Assembly: GCA_024515975.1 (NCBI GenBank)
Contig: JAMSKV010000007.1
Coordinates: forward strand, 62,001 to 126,000
Source of the DNA: Endosaccharibacter trunci
GTDB lineage: Bacteria; Pseudomonadota; Alphaproteobacteria; Acetobacterales; Acetobacteraceae
Length of the DNA: 64,000 nucleotides
Reading direction: 5' to 3'
A model generated the notes under the pieces. That model was not told the DNA's origin and searched no databases. It was given only the letters and a program-made list of their open reading frames with translations. Shown here piece by piece: positions 8,391 to 19,039 of the stretch. Both the position numbers and the translations under genes were made by a program. Position 1 is the first letter of the stretch; each line of letters opens with the position of its first letter.

Positions 8391-9559
8391 CCATGGCGCT
8401 GGGCGGCCGGCGTGGCCGGGTCGGAAGCGAGGCCGTGGCGGTGATGGCGTCGCTCGGCGAACAGGCTCTGCCCGACGGCGCGGTGATGATGGACAGCCTG
8501 CCGGTGCCGGTGGTCATGCTCGATGCCGAACACCGCATCCGCTTCGTGAACGCCGCGGCGGAACCGTTCTTCGGCATGAGCAAGCCGCAGCTCGGCCATC
8601 TGACGCTGCAGGATCTGGTCCCCTCCGACCATCCGCTGTTCCTGCTGCTCGATCAGGTGCGGAGCAACGGCATCACCATCGTCGAACACGATCTGATCCT
8701 GGACGGGCCGCGCCTGCATCGCGCCGCCATCACCGTGCAGGGCACGCCGGTGCTGGACGACGAGCGTTTCGTGCTGCTCACCTTCCATGACGCCTCGGCG
8801 GCCCGGGCCCTCGACCGGCAGCTCACCTTCCGCAATGCGGCCCGGTCCGTCTCCGGCATGGCGGCGATCCTGGCGCACGAGGTGAAGAACCCGCTTTCCG
8901 GCATTCGCGGCGCGGCGCAGCTGCTGGAAAGCACCGTGGGCGAGACCGATCGCGAACTGGCCGTGCTGATCCGCGACGAGGCCGACCGGATCAAGGCGCT
9001 TGTGGAACGGATGGAAGTGTTCGGCGAGAAGCCGATCGAGCGCCGTCCGGTGAATATCCATCGCGTTCTGGAACATGTGCGTCTGCTGGCCCAGCAGGGT
9101 TTCGCCGCGCATATCCGCTTCGTCGAACAGTACGATCCGTCCCTGCCGCCGGTCTGGGGGGATCGCGATCAGCTGGTCCAGGTGTTGCTGAACCTGGTCA
9201 AGAACGCGGCCGAGGCGATCAGCGGCGATCGGTCGGAGAGCGACCGTCCCGGCGAGATCACGCTATGCACCGCCTATCAGAGCAGCGTGCGCCTGGCGGT
9301 GCCGGGCTCCGACCAGCGCGTGCACCTGCCGCTGATGGTCCGCGTGCGCGACACCGGGCCCGGCATTCCCGACCAGATCCGGCCGCATCTGTTCGAGCCG
9401 TTCCTGACCACGAAAGTGTCCGGCAGCGGGCTGGGCCTCGCTCTGGCGGCCAAGATCGTCGGCGACCATGGCGGCCTGATCGAGATCGACAGCAAGCCGG
9501 GCCGTACCGACGTCGTGCTGCATTTGCCGGTGCTCGTGGACGATCCGAACGATCCCTGA
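8387..9559 (+). CDS. ntrB: Nitrogen regulation sensor histidine kinase NtrB (GlnL)
   Basis: 390 aa cytosolic kinase/phosphatase of the nitrogen-response pair with NtrC. A PAS domain occupies about residues 35-140 ([20 protein letters not shown]); the H-box [20 protein letters not shown] carries the phospho-accepting histidine near residue 165; the ATPase domain has the N-box [12 protein letters not shown], the G1 box [11 protein letters not shown] and G2 box [13 protein letters not shown]. There is no transmembrane segment. In the family, PII protein (GlnB) switches it between kinase and phosphatase; no glnB is present in this window. It overlaps dusB by 4 bases. Confidence 0.95.
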   Translation: MTMALGGRRGRVGSEAVAVMASLGEQALPDGAVMMDSLPVPVVMLDAEHRIRFVNAAAEPFFGMSKPQLGHLTLQDLVPSDHPLFLLLDQVRSNGITIVEHDLILDGPRLHRAAITVQGTPVLDDERFVLLTFHDASAARALDRQLTFRNAARSVSGMAAILAHEVKNPLSGIRGAAQLLESTVGETDRELAVLIRDEADRIKALVERMEVFGEKPIERRPVNIHRVLEHVRLLAQQGFAAHIRFVEQYDPSLPPVWGDRDQLVQVLLNLVKNAAEAISGDRSESDRPGEITLCTAYQSSVRLAVPGSDQRVHLPLMVRVRDTGPGIPDQIRPHLFEPFLTTKVSGSGLGLALAAKIVGDHGGLIEIDSKPGRTDVVLHLPVLVDDPNDP

Positions 9560-9619
9560 CCGTTTTTGCCGACCAACGATTTCGTTTTTCCCGATCCTTT
9601 CGGAGCCTTCGCGAGCGAG

Positions 9620-11068
9620 ATGACGCTGCCCACCGTTCTGGTCGCCGATGACGACCGCTCCATCAGGACCGTCCTGACCCAGGCGCTGGGCCGCTCCGGC
9701 TATCAGGTCCGCACCACCGGCAACGCCGCGACCCTGTGGCGCTGGATCGAGGAAGGCGAGGGCGATCTGGTGATCACCGACGTGGTGATGCCGGACGAGA
9801 ACGGACTCGACCTGATCCCGCGCATCAAGCGTCTGCGTCCGGAGTTGCGGATCGTGGTGATGAGCGCGCAGTCGACTTTGATGACCGCGGTGAAGGCGGC
9901 GCAGCGCGGTGCGTTCGAGTATCTGCCCAAACCGTTCGATCTGAAGGAGCTGCTGTCCGTGGTCGGGCGGGCCCTGGCGGCGCCGGCGGTGCAGGCGGCC
10001 GAGGCCGCTCCCCGATCGGACATGGACGAGCGCATGCCGCTGATCGGCCGCTCCATGGCCATGCAGGACATCTATCGCGTGATCGCCCGTCTCACCACGG
10101 CCGATCTCACCGTGATGGTCAGCGGGGAGAGCGGGACGGGCAAGGAGCTGGTGGCACGCGCCCTGCACGATTACGGCCGCAGGCGGGGCGGGCCGTTCGT
10201 GGCGGTGAACATGGCCGCGATCCCTCGCGACCTGATCGAAAGCGAATTGTTCGGCCACGAGCGCGGCGCGTTCACCGGGGCCACCAACCGCAACCAGGGC
10301 CGGTTCGAGCAGGCGGCCGGGGGCACGCTGTTCCTGGACGAGATCGGCGACATGCCGCCCGAGGCGCAGACGCGCCTGTTGCGGGTCCTGCAGGAAGGCG
10401 AGTTCACCACCGTGGGCGGCCGGCAGCCGATCAAGGCCAATGTGCGCATCGTGGCTGCGACCCATCGCGATCTGCGCCAGTTGATCCGCGCCGGCACCTT
10501 CCGCGAGGATTTGTTCTACCGGCTGAACGTGGTGCCGATCCGTCTGCCGCCCCTGCGCGAGCGCGCCGAGGATATTCCGATCCTGGCGCGGCATTTCCTG
10601 CAGAAAAGCCAGCAGAACGGACTGGCCGGCAAGATCCTGACCGACGACGCGATCCAGCGGCTCCAGTCGCATCGCTGGGCCGGCAACGTCCGCGAGCTCG
10701 AGAACCTGATGCATCGCCTGTCCGCGCTATATCCGCAGGAGGTGATCAACGGCGAGGTGATCAATGCCGAGCTGGCGGAGAACGCGCTGCATGACGACGT
10801 GCCCGCGGTGTCCGGCGAGGGCGAAGGGCTGGCGGGCGCGGTGGAGCGGCATATCCGCCAGTTCCTGGCGGCGAGCCGGGACGGCATGCCGATGCGCGAC
10901 ATCTACGACCGCGTGATCGCCGAGGTCGAGCGGCCGCTGATCCAGATGACGCTGGCTTCCACCAAGGGCAACCAGATCAAGGCCGCGGCGATGCTGGGTC
11001 TGAACCGCAACACGCTGCGCAAGAAGATCCGCGATCTGGAGATCCCGGTCGTGCGCGGCGTCGGCTGA
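9620..11068 (+). CDS. ntrC: Nitrogen regulation response regulator NtrC (GlnG)
   Basis: 482 aa. The receiver domain begins at once with [15 protein letters not shown] and has the phospho-acceptor in [13 protein letters not shown] and the conserved lysine in YLPKPFDL. The sigma-54 AAA+ domain has Walker A GESGTGKE, the intact GAFTGA loop ([14 protein letters not shown]) that contacts sigma-54, Walker [11 protein letters not shown], and an arginine-finger region. A Fis-type helix-turn-helix ends the protein ([16 protein letters not shown]). I start at ATG 9620, where the receiver fold begins; a start at 9566 adds 18 non-conserved residues. It phospho-activates nitrogen-assimilation promoters. 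It is 60 bases after ntrB and 4 before ntrY. Confidence 0.95.
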   Translation: MTLPTVLVADDDRSIRTVLTQALGRSGYQVRTTGNAATLWRWIEEGEGDLVITDVVMPDENGLDLIPRIKRLRPELRIVVMSAQSTLMTAVKAAQRGAFEYLPKPFDLKELLSVVGRALAAPAVQAAEAAPRSDMDERMPLIGRSMAMQDIYRVIARLTTADLTVMVSGESGTGKELVARALHDYGRRRGGPFVAVNMAAIPRDLIESELFGHERGAFTGATNRNQGRFEQAAGGTLFLDEIGDMPPEAQTRLLRVLQEGEFTTVGGRQPIKANVRIVAATHRDLRQLIRAGTFREDLFYRLNVVPIRLPPLRERAEDIPILARHFLQKSQQNGLAGKILTDDAIQRLQSHRWAGNVRELENLMHRLSALYPQEVINGEVINAELAENALHDDVPAVSGEGEGLAGAVERHIRQFLAASRDGMPMRDIYDRVIAEVERPLIQMTLASTKGNQIKAAAMLGLNRNTLRKKIRDLEIPVVRGVG

Positions 11069-11072
11069 CCGC

Positions 11073-13367
11073 ATGACGGTGGAGGCGCAGGATACGGTGG
11101 TGACGGAGCCGGACTCCGGCTACCGGCGGTCGCGCATATCCGAGCTTCTGCTCGGCAAGGTCGCGACGCTGATCGTCGCCGCCGTGGCGCTGGCGCTCGG
11201 CATCGCCACCTTCGCGATCCTGTCGCGCGGCATGTCCCTGGCGCAGCGGCCGCATGTGGAGCTGCTGCTGTTCGTCGGCAATTCCCTGGCCCTCCTGCTG
11301 CTGGCGATCATCCTGATCGGCCGTCTGGCGCGCGTGGTGCACGAGCGACGGTCCGGCACGGCGGGGTCGCGCCTGCATGTGCGTCTGGTGATGCTGTTCG
11401 GCGTGGTGGCGGTGACGCCCACCATCGTGGTTGGCGCGTTCGCCGCGGTGTTCTTCCATTTCGGCATCCAGGTCTGGTTCAGCGACCGCATCCGCACCGC
11501 GCTGGAGGAAGCCGTCCAGGGCAGCCAGGCCTATCTGGAGGAACGCAAGGACGGCATCCGCAACGAGGCCGCGGCGCTGTCCAACGCCCTGCAGGACTCG
11601 CTTGTTTTGCTGAGCCCGGACCGCAGCGCGCTGTCGTCGGCGCTGCAGGAACTGGTGGATACGCACGGCCTCAATGATGCCGCCGTGTTCGATCCGCGAA
11701 CGGGGGCCGTGGTCGGCTCCGGTAGCCAGCTTCTGGGTCTGGGTCTCACCGGAATCGGCGTGTCGATACCGACCCAGTCCGAGTTGCTCCTGGTGCGTCC
11801 GGGCGAGCCGGCGGTTCTGGACAGCCGCGACGGCCAGACGGTACGGGCGGTCAGCGCGATCCCCAACAGCGGCGGCCTGATGCTGGTGATTTCGCGCAAT
11901 GTTGATCCGGTGATCCTGGAGCGTGCGCGCCATACCGAGAGCGTCGTGATGGATTACGAGCGGCAGGATCGTAACCGCTCGGCCCTGCAGCTGACCTTCG
12001 TGCTGATCTTTGTTCTGGTGGCGCTGCTGGTCCTGGCGGCAGCCGCCCTGATCGGGCTGGTGCTGGCGAATCAGATCGCACGGCCGGTGGGGCTGCTGAT
12101 CCTGGCTGCGGAGCGTGTGCGCGAGGGCGACCTGGCCGTGCGCGTGCCGGAAGCCGAGCGCGACGACGAGGTGGCCGGACTGTCCCGTGCCTTCAACCGC
12201 ATGACCGGCCAGCTGTTCGCCCAGCGCCGCGAGCTGATGTCGGCCTACGGCCAGATCGACGAACGGCGGCGCTTCACCGAGGCGGTGCTTTCGGGGGTGT
12301 CGGCCGGGGTGATCGGGCTGGACGCGCGGCAGCGGATCGAGTTGCCCAACCGTGCCGCCAGCACGCTTCTGGACACTGACCTGATGCAGGCAGTGGGCGA
12401 GCGGCTCGTGGATGTGGTGCCGGAGTTCGGGGAATTGCTGCAGCAGGCCGGCAGCGAGCCGGAGCGCGCGCGCACCGCAGAGGTTCAGCACGGGGCCAGC
12501 AACGCCAAGCGCACGCTTCTGGTGCGGATCGGGCCGGAGATGCGCGGCGCCGTGACCGAAGGCTACGTGGTGACGTTCGACGACATCACCGAATTGCAGT
12601 CGGCGCAGCGCAAGGCGGCCTGGGCCGACGTTGCGCGCCGTATCGCGCACGAGATCAAGAATCCCCTCACGCCGATCCAGCTTTCGGCCGAGCGGCTGAA
12701 ACGGCGCTTTCTGCGCGAAATCACCACGGATCCCGACACGTTCTCGCAATGCGCCGACACCATCGTGCGCCATGTCGGCGATATCGGCCGCATGGTGGAC
12801 GAGTTCTCCGCCTTCGCGCGCATGCCGCAGCCGATGATCCGGCCGGAGGATCTGTCGCGTATCGTGCGCGAGACGCTGATCTTGCAGAAGAGCGCGCATC
12901 CCGAAATTCTCTACAGCACGGCGATTCCCGATCGCGGGCCGATCGTTTCGTGCGACCGCCGCCTGATCGGGCAGGCCCTGACCAATCTGTTGCAGAACGC
13001 AGCGGACGGAATCGCCATGCGGGCGCGGCCGGACGGCAATCAGGCTGCCCATATCACGGTGTCGTCGCAGGATGGCCCTCTTGCCGAACCGGCCAGGATC
13101 GGCACGATCTGGCTGAGGATCGAGGAGACGGACCGTGACTGGCGCGTGGTCGTTGCGGATGACGGCGCCGGATTGCCGGCCGAAGACCGGCACAAATTGA
13201 TGGAACCTTATGTCACCCACAAACCGAAGGGGACAGGGCTGGGGCTTGCCATTGTGAAGAAGATCATGGAGGACCATGGCGGCTCGGTCATGCTTGATGA
13301 CCGGGAAGCGGGAACGGGAGCGATCGCGACATTGCTTTTGCCGGTGAAATCCTCCGATGGCGCATGA
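11073..13367 (+). CDS. ntrY: Membrane sensor histidine kinase NtrY
   Basis: 764 aa. Transmembrane segments lie near residues 30-50, 65-90, 100-130 and 305-330, with an extracytoplasmic region between the last two, then a HAMP domain (NQIARPVGLLILAAERVREGDLAVRVPE), a PAS region and the kinase core: H-box DVARRIAHEIKNPLTPIQLS, N-box LTNLLQNAADGI, G boxes VADDGAGLPAED and GTGLGLAIVKKI. NtrY pairs with NtrX and in several alphaproteobacteria senses redox or nitrogen status and affects envelope functions; the signal here is unknown. It follows ntrC by 4 bases and its last 11 bases overlap ntrX. Confidence 0.93.
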   Translation: MTVEAQDTVVTEPDSGYRRSRISELLLGKVATLIVAAVALALGIATFAILSRGMSLAQRPHVELLLFVGNSLALLLLAIILIGRLARVVHERRSGTAGSRLHVRLVMLFGVVAVTPTIVVGAFAAVFFHFGIQVWFSDRIRTALEEAVQGSQAYLEERKDGIRNEAAALSNALQDSLVLLSPDRSALSSALQELVDTHGLNDAAVFDPRTGAVVGSGSQLLGLGLTGIGVSIPTQSELLLVRPGEPAVLDSRDGQTVRAVSAIPNSGGLMLVISRNVDPVILERARHTESVVMDYERQDRNRSALQLTFVLIFVLVALLVLAAAALIGLVLANQIARPVGLLILAAERVREGDLAVRVPEAERDDEVAGLSRAFNRMTGQLFAQRRELMSAYGQIDERRRFTEAVLSGVSAGVIGLDARQRIELPNRAASTLLDTDLMQAVGERLVDVVPEFGELLQQAGSEPERARTAEVQHGASNAKRTLLVRIGPEMRGAVTEGYVVTFDDITELQSAQRKAAWADVARRIAHEIKNPLTPIQLSAERLKRRFLREITTDPDTFSQCADTIVRHVGDIGRMVDEFSAFARMPQPMIRPEDLSRIVRETLILQKSAHPEILYSTAIPDRGPIVSCDRRLIGQALTNLLQNAADGIAMRARPDGNQAAHITVSSQDGPLAEPARIGTIWLRIEETDRDWRVVVADDGAGLPAEDRHKLMEPYVTHKPKGTGLGLAIVKKIMEDHGGSVMLDDREAGTGAIATLLLPVKSSDGA

Positions 13368-14748
13368 AATTCTGATTGTCGATGACGAGCCGGACATCCG
13401 GCTCCTCCTCGAAGGCATTCTGCGCGACGAAGGCTACGAGACGCGTCTCGCCGCCGATTCCGATCAGGCGATCGCCGCATTCCGCGCGCGTCGTCCGTCG
13501 CTGGTGATCCTGGATATCTGGCTGCAGGGCTCGAAGCTCGACGGTCTCGGCATCCTGAAGGCGATCCAGGGCGAGGAGCCCGCGGTGCCGGCGGTGATGA
13601 TCTCCGGCCACGGGACCATCGAGACCGCGGTCGCCGCCTTGCAGCAGGGCGCCTACGATTTCATCGAGAAGCCCTTCCAGTCCGACCGGCTGCTCGCGGT
13701 TGTACGGCGCGCTCTCGAAGCCGCGCGTCTGGCGCGCGAGAATGCCGAGCTGCGCCTCCGCGCGGGGCCGGAAACCACCTTGCATGGCGACAGCGCCGCG
13801 ATCGTCGCCGTGCGCGCGCAGATCGAGCGCGTCGCGTCCACCGGCTCCCGGGTGCTGATCTCCGGTGCTGCGGGCTGCGGCAAGGAGGTCGCCGCACGGA
13901 TGATCCATGCGCGGTCGCGACGGGCCGACGGGCCGTTCGTGGCCCTGAACTGCGCCACCCTGGCGCCGAACCGGTTCGAGGAGGAGCTGTTCGGCATCGA
14001 GGGCTCGCCCGATGGCGTCCAGCCGCGCCGGACCGGCCTGCTGGAACGCGCCCATGGCGGCACCTTGCTGCTGGACGAGGTGGCCGACATGCCGGCGGAA
14101 ACGCAGGGCAAGATCGTCCGCGCGTTGCAGGACCAGACGTTCGAGCGGCTCGGCGGCTCGGTGCGGGTGAAGGTCGATGTGCGCGTCCTGGCCATCACCA
14201 ACCGCGACCTCCAGGCCGAGATCGCCGCGGGGCGGTTCCGGGAGGATCTCTATTACCGGCTCGCCGTCGTGCCGCTGCGGGTGCCGAGCCTGCGCGAACG
14301 CCGCGAGGACATCCCGGAACTGGCGCGCATGTTCCTGGCGCGTTCGGCGGAAACCGCCGGCCTGCCCAAGCGCGAGCTGAGCGCCGACGCCCTGGCGGCG
14401 CTGCAGAGCTACGAGTGGCCGGGCAATTCGCGCGAACTGCGCAATCTGATGGACTGGCTGCTGATCATGGCACCCGGCGGCACGGATGTGATCCGCGTCG
14501 ACATGCTGCCGCCGACGGTCGGGCAGGGGGCGCCGGCCCTGCTGAAATTCGACAACGCGGCCGACGTGATGGGCCTGCCGCTGCGCGAGGCGCGCGATCT
14601 GTTCGAAACCCAGTATCTCCAGGCGCAGCTTCTGCGTTTCGGCGGCAATATCAGCCGCACCGCCGGCTTCGTCGGCATGGAGCGCAGCGCGCTGCACCGA
14701 AAGTTGAAACAGCTCGGCGTGAACGGAGAAGACCGCACGCCGCTCTGA
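13357..14748 (+). CDS. ntrX: Response regulator NtrX
   Basis: 463 aa, partner of NtrY. Receiver domain ([15 protein letters not shown], phospho-site in [15 protein letters not shown], lysine in DFIEKPFQ), an AAA+ domain with Walker A GAAGCGKE and Walker [11 protein letters not shown], and a C-terminal Fis-type helix-turn-helix ([23 protein letters not shown]). Between ELFGIEG and GLLERAHGG, where sigma-54 activators carry GAFTGA, it instead reads [10 protein letters not shown]. It therefore probably does not open sigma-54 promoters and may act as a DNA-binding regulator at sigma-70 promoters. It overlaps ntrY by 11 bases and lies 109 bases before hfq. Confidence 0.93.
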   Translation: MAHEILIVDDEPDIRLLLEGILRDEGYETRLAADSDQAIAAFRARRPSLVILDIWLQGSKLDGLGILKAIQGEEPAVPAVMISGHGTIETAVAALQQGAYDFIEKPFQSDRLLAVVRRALEAARLARENAELRLRAGPETTLHGDSAAIVAVRAQIERVASTGSRVLISGAAGCGKEVAARMIHARSRRADGPFVALNCATLAPNRFEEELFGIEGSPDGVQPRRTGLLERAHGGTLLLDEVADMPAETQGKIVRALQDQTFERLGGSVRVKVDVRVLAITNRDLQAEIAAGRFREDLYYRLAVVPLRVPSLRERREDIPELARMFLARSAETAGLPKRELSADALAALQSYEWPGNSRELRNLMDWLLIMAPGGTDVIRVDMLPPTVGQGAPALLKFDNAADVMGLPLREARDLFETQYLQAQLLRFGGNISRTAGFVGMERSALHRKLKQLGVNGEDRTPL

Positions 14749-14857
14749 TCCGGGATCGCGACGATTTTGCTGCGTCGCGTCAAAAATGGTATGGCGTTGG
14801 GAACGGTATCCCCCGCCCGGGGGTGTCCGAACAAGAAGAACGAAGGGCTGCACCGCC

Positions 14858-15154
14858 GTGGCTAAGGATAATTCCCAGAACGTGCAGGACGTGTTCCTCA
14901 ACCACGTTCGCCGCTCCAAGACGCCCGTAACGATCTTTCTGGTCAACGGCGTGAAGTTGCAGGGCATCATCACCTGGTTCGACAATTTCTCCGTGCTGCT
15001 GCGGCGTGATGGTCATACCCAGCTGGTCTACAAGCATGCCATCAGCACGGTGATGCCGTCCGCCCCGATCGCCTTGTTCGAGCAGGGCAAGGCCGAAGGC
15101 GGCGCCGAGACGGCCGAAGCCGCTTCCCCTGCGGCATCCAAGGGCATTCTCTGA
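14858..15154 (+). CDS. hfq: RNA chaperone Hfq
   Basis: 98 aa. The Sm1 motif ([20 protein letters not shown]) and Sm2 motif ([12 protein letters not shown]) are complete, with Q in the proximal-face region ([10 protein letters not shown]) and the YKHA U-binding motif. Hfq forms a hexamer that pairs small RNAs with mRNAs. The start is GTG at 14858, giving the usual [12 protein letters not shown]-terminus, with AAGGG about ten bases upstream. In-frame codons further upstream give a non-conserved extension and are rejected. The C-terminal tail is short and alanine/glutamate-rich. It lies downstream of ntrX and one base before hflX, the usual hfq-hflX order. Confidence 0.95.
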   Translation: MAKDNSQNVQDVFLNHVRRSKTPVTIFLVNGVKLQGIITWFDNFSVLLRRDGHTQLVYKHAISTVMPSAPIALFEQGKAEGGAETAEAASPAASKGIL

Positions 15155-15155
15155 G

Positions 15156-16472
15156 GTGACCGGCTCGGACGTCGCCGCGCCGCCGGCGCGGGTCGCCGTT
15201 ATCCTGCCCTGGGAGCGTCAGGACCGCGCGTCCGACCCCGAGGGCGGAGAGCCGAAAGTCGGCGAGATCCGGGCGGCCGAGGCGCGTCTCGACGAGGCGG
15301 TCGGGCTGGCGGCCTCGATCGGAGTCGTGATCGTGCGCAAGGCGGTACTGCCGCTCCGCGTGCGCAGGCCCGCCACCTTGCTGGGCAGCGGGCAGGTCGA
15401 GGCGCTGGCGGAAACCGTGAAGGCCGACGAGGTCGGTCTGGTGGTGGTCGATGCGCGGCTCAGCCCGGTTCAGCAGCGCAACCTGGAGCGCGCGCTCGGC
15501 TGCAAGGTGATCGACCGCACCGGCCTGATCCTCGATATCTTCGGCGAGCGGGCGGTGACGCGCGAAGGTTCGCTCCAGGTCGAGCTGGCGCATCTGGAAT
15601 ATCAGCGCAGCCGTCTGGTGCGCTCCTGGACCCATCTCGAGCGCCAGCGGGGCGGTTTCGGCTTCCTCGGCGGCCCTGGCGAGACCCAGATCGAGGCCGA
15701 TCGCCGGCTGATCGGCGACCGCATCGTGCGGCTCAAGAAAGAGCTGGAGCAGGTGCGGCGGACCCGCGGCCTGCACCGTGACGCGCGCAAGCGCGTGCCG
15801 TTCCCGGTGGTGGCGCTGGTCGGCTACACCAATGCCGGCAAGTCCACCCTATTCAATGCGCTGACCGGCGCCGCCGTGCATGCGCAGGACCAGCTTTTCG
15901 CCACGCTCGATCCGACCATGCGCGGCCTGGTGCTGCCGTCCGGCCGCAAGGTCATCCTGAGCGACACGGTGGGCTTCATCTCCGAACTGCCGACCGAGCT
16001 GGTGGCTGCTTTCCGCGCTACGCTCGAGGAGGTGGCCGGCGCGGACATCATTCTCCATGTCCGGGATGCCGCGCATCCGGACAGCAATGCCCAGCGCGCC
16101 GACGTGATCGCCGTTCTGAACGGCATGGTCGAGGACGAGACGCTCGATCCGGCGTGGCAGGGCAGGGTGATCGAGGTTCTGAACAAGGCGGACCTGGTGG
16201 GCGGGGTGGAGGCCGTTCCCGCGCGCGAGGGCACGGTGGTGATCTCCGCCATTACCGGCGACGGGCTGGACCAGCTCCGCGCCGCGATCGACGCGCATAT
16301 GGTCGGCGCCATGGAGCGGGCGCATTACGATCTGCCGGTGACGGAAGGCGCCGCCATCGCCTGGCTCTATGAGCATGGCGAGGTGACGCAGCGCACGGAC
16401 GGGGAGGAAACGGTATCTCTGGATGTCCGGCTCCTGCCGGCCGACCGGGCGCGGTTCGAGCGCAGAGGTTAG
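15156..16472 (+). CDS. hflX: Ribosome-associated GTPase HflX
   Basis: 438 aa. An N-terminal nucleotide-binding HflX domain (ATLLGSGQVEAL, VVVDARLSPVQQRNLE, VIDRTGLILDIF, REGSLQVELAHLEYQRSRLVRSWTHLERQRGG) precedes a GTPase domain with G1 GYTNAGKSTLFN, switch II DTVGFISELP and G4 NKAD. The GGPGETQIEADRR linker is diagnostic. HflX splits stalled or 100S ribosomes under stress. The start is GTG at 15156, one base after the hfq stop, so the two are cotranscribed and probably translationally coupled. Confidence 0.94.
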   Translation: MTGSDVAAPPARVAVILPWERQDRASDPEGGEPKVGEIRAAEARLDEAVGLAASIGVVIVRKAVLPLRVRRPATLLGSGQVEALAETVKADEVGLVVVDARLSPVQQRNLERALGCKVIDRTGLILDIFGERAVTREGSLQVELAHLEYQRSRLVRSWTHLERQRGGFGFLGGPGETQIEADRRLIGDRIVRLKKELEQVRRTRGLHRDARKRVPFPVVALVGYTNAGKSTLFNALTGAAVHAQDQLFATLDPTMRGLVLPSGRKVILSDTVGFISELPTELVAAFRATLEEVAGADIILHVRDAAHPDSNAQRADVIAVLNGMVEDETLDPAWQGRVIEVLNKADLVGGVEAVPAREGTVVISAITGDGLDQLRAAIDAHMVGAMERAHYDLPVTEGAAIAWLYEHGEVTQRTDGEETVSLDVRLLPADRARFERRG

Positions 16473-16559
16473 CGGCCGTCCTCCGAGAGGTCGCGCGGTG
16501 CTCCATGCGCGGCAACAGCCCTAAGATCTGCGGTCGTGGCTCGGCAGAAGGAAATCCTG

Positions 16560-18050
16560 ATGGCGTCCGATCGACACGCCGCTCAGCCTGCCGGAATACC
16601 ACGCGTTTCGCAGCGGGTTCTCGCCATCCTGGCGGCGGCCGCGCTTGCGTTCGGGTTCGGATACGCGGCTGCCGCGGCCCCTCGGCAGGGTGCTGCCGGA
16701 AATGGTCGCCCGATCAATTCCGGGCCGTCTACCACCAGCGGATTCGGACAGGCGCAATCGCTGCAGGTCTCCGCCCCCCTGGCCGGCCCGCTCTTCGTGT
16801 CGCCGTTCTCGGACGACCATCTGCTCGGCGACTGGGGCGGCCTACATCGCTGGTTTGCCGATCGCGGCGTGGTCGTCAATCTGGATTGGCTGACCGAGAA
16901 TGCCGGCAACATCACCGGCGGTCGCCGCAAGGGGTTCGATTTCTCCGGACAGGTCGCCCTGAGCGTCGATGTCGATCTGGAGAAGATCCTGGGCTGGAAC
17001 GAGACGGCGTTCCATTTTCTGGCCGTGAACGGCAACGGTCGCAGCCTGTCGCCAGACTATCTCGGTGACGGTCTGGCCGCACCGCAGGAGATCTATGGCG
17101 GACGCGGCAACGTGGTGGCGCACCTGGTCTGGGCCTATGGTGAGAAGGCGTTCTTCGACAAGCACCTGAACATCGCTGGCGGCTGGCTGCCGGTGGGCAG
17201 CTTCTTCGCGGCGTCGCCGCTGAACTGTCGCCTGATGAATGTAATCACCTGCGGCAATCCGCATCCCTTGCCGAACTACCCCGGCGAGGCGGATTGGCCG
17301 CAGGCGTCGTTCGGCGGCATCGCCCGCTACTGGTTCTCGCCCGAATTCTACGCGATGGCCGGTTTGTTCAGCGTCGAGAACGATTTCGGCACCGGTGGCG
17401 GCGGCAGTTCCGGCTGGGCGTGGGCCGACCCGCATAAATCCGGCGTGTCCGTGCCGGTGGAACTGGCCTGGATCCCCACCTTCGGGCGCGACAAGCTGAT
17501 CGGCCACTACAAGATCGGCTTCGACCACGACACGCACCGCTATCCGGACGTGTTCAATACGGCCCTGCCGGAGACACGGCGCGTCTCCCACCCGCGGGAC
17601 ATGTGGTACGTCACGGTCGATCAGATGCTCGTGCGACAGGGGCCGGGACTGACGGACGGGCTGATCGCGTTCGGAGGCTTCGTGCACGGTTCGGCGAATG
17701 TGAGCCCGCTGAAGGCACAGGTCTTTGCGGGGCTGACGACAACCGGCGCCGCGTGGCACCGCAGGGCCGATACGGTCAGCGTGGCGTGGCACGTTCTGCA
17801 GATGAGCAGTGCCTTCACGCGCGCCCAAGAGGCGGCGGAATTTGCCGGCGCCGCTTTCCCGCTGAGCATCGATGGCTTCAGTGCCTACGGTCCGCAGAAC
17901 ACGGAGCAGTTGGCGGAAGCGGACTACGCGATCGCGCTGTGTTCCGGAGTGACGGTCATGCCGGATTTCCAGTACATGATCCGCCCGGGTGCGACGACGC
18001 GCACGCCGGACGCGGCGATCCTGGGGTTCAGGAGCAACATCAACTTCTGA
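16560..18050 (+). CDS. OprB-family carbohydrate-selective outer-membrane porin
   Basis: 496 aa. A signal peptide (about residues 15-40, VLAILAAAALAFGFGYAAAA) is followed by a beta-barrel with OprB hallmarks: LLGDWGGLHRWFADRGV near residue 85, GNETAFHFLAVNGNG-like motifs, GFDFSGQVALSVDVDLEKILGW, FFDKHLNIAGGWLPVGSFFA, and a barrel end with the terminal aromatic residue (RSNINF). Members let sugars cross the outer membrane and are frequent in acetic acid bacteria. The start at 16560 has AGAAGGA eight bases upstream; GTG 16536 is less likely. It stands alone after hflX and converges on mazG, with an 11-base overlap of the two 3' ends. Confidence 0.88.
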   Translation: MASDRHAAQPAGIPRVSQRVLAILAAAALAFGFGYAAAAAPRQGAAGNGRPINSGPSTTSGFGQAQSLQVSAPLAGPLFVSPFSDDHLLGDWGGLHRWFADRGVVVNLDWLTENAGNITGGRRKGFDFSGQVALSVDVDLEKILGWNETAFHFLAVNGNGRSLSPDYLGDGLAAPQEIYGGRGNVVAHLVWAYGEKAFFDKHLNIAGGWLPVGSFFAASPLNCRLMNVITCGNPHPLPNYPGEADWPQASFGGIARYWFSPEFYAMAGLFSVENDFGTGGGGSSGWAWADPHKSGVSVPVELAWIPTFGRDKLIGHYKIGFDHDTHRYPDVFNTALPETRRVSHPRDMWYVTVDQMLVRQGPGLTDGLIAFGGFVHGSANVSPLKAQVFAGLTTTGAAWHRRADTVSVAWHVLQMSSAFTRAQEAAEFAGAAFPLSIDGFSAYGPQNTEQLAEADYAIALCSGVTVMPDFQYMIRPGATTRTPDAAILGFRSNINF

Positions 18051-18888
18051 GCGCGGCTTCCTGTCGCTTCACTGCCTGCCAGGCCGCTTCCTTCTCCTCC
18101 GCGCTGGCCTCCGCCACGCTGCGTCCGCCGGTCTCGATCGCTCGTTCCATCGCCTCGAACCGGCGCTGGAACTTGGTGTTGCCATGGCGCAGGCAGTCTT
18201 CCGGATCGAGCCCCAGCGCGCGGGCCAGGTTGGCCACCGTGAACAGGACATCGCCGAGTTCGTCGTGCAGACGCGCCCTGTCGGCGCCGGCGAGTTCCGC
18301 CCGCAACTCGGCCAGTTCCTCGCCGATCTTGTCGATCACCAGCGCCGGGTCGCGCCAGTCGAAACCGACACGCGCGGCGCGGGCGCAGAGCTTGGCGGCA
18401 CGGGTCAGGGCAGGGAGATTCACCGGGATGCCGGCCAGGGCGCCGGTTTCCTGGCGGCGGCTGCGCTCGCCCGCCTTGCCATCCTCCCAGCGCCTGCGAA
18501 TGTCCTCCGCAGATGCACCCGCGAAGACGTGCGGATGCCGGCGGATCATCTTGTCGGCGATGCCGCGGGCGATCGTCGCGAAATCGAACCGTCCCTGATC
18601 GGCGGCCATGTCGGCATAATAGACGATCTGGAACAGCAGATCACCCAGTTCGTCAGGGATCTGAGTCCAGTCGCGCCGCGCGATCGCATCCGCGGCCTCG
18701 TAGGCTTCCTCGATCGTGTAGGGGACGATGCTGTCGAAGTCCTGCACCTGATCCCACGGGCATCCGCTCTCCGGGTCTCGCAGTGCCTGCATCACGGACA
18801 ACAGGCGTGTCAGTTCGGCGCCGGCATCCGGATGCCGATCGGGTGCGGGAAGGTCGGGTGCAGGCGGAGTGTTCGCGGGATCGGTCAT
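18040..18888 (-). CDS. mazG: Nucleoside triphosphate pyrophosphohydrolase MazG
   Basis: 282 aa. Two MazG domains are visible: the first with CPWDQVQDFDSIVPYTIEEAYE and DELGDLLFQIVYYADMA (metal-binding E-E-x-x-E and D residues), the second with EELAELRAEL and DELGDVLFTVANLARALG. MazG hydrolyses non-canonical and canonical NTPs to NMPs and, in E. coli, lowers alarmone levels under starvation. I start at 18888 (MTDPANTPP); an upstream in-frame start adds 15 residues without conservation. The 3' end overlaps the oprB end convergently by 11 bases. An 18-base palindrome lies 150 bases upstream. Confidence 0.93.
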   Translation of the reverse strand: MTDPANTPPAPDLPAPDRHPDAGAELTRLLSVMQALRDPESGCPWDQVQDFDSIVPYTIEEAYEAADAIARRDWTQIPDELGDLLFQIVYYADMAADQGRFDFATIARGIADKMIRRHPHVFAGASAEDIRRRWEDGKAGERSRRQETGALAGIPVNLPALTRAAKLCARAARVGFDWRDPALVIDKIGEELAELRAELAGADRARLHDELGDVLFTVANLARALGLDPEDCLRHGNTKFQRRFEAMERAIETGGRSVAEASAEEKEAAWQAVKRQEAALRS

Positions 18889-19039
18889 GGGCCAAGGGTG
18901 CACGGCACGCCGGGCGCCACGCAAGCGCCGCACAGCTGCGGCGGATTAGCAAGCTCGGCTCCACCATAAGTTGTAGCGGCGTTTCGGCCGCCGACAGGTA
19001 GGTCCGGCAGGCCCGCTCCCTGCCGCTCAGCCAAGGACC

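Noticed and set aside
14749-14857. Promoter before hfq
   Set aside because: A TTGC-like element is present but no convincing -10 at proper spacing; ntrX read-through is equally possible.
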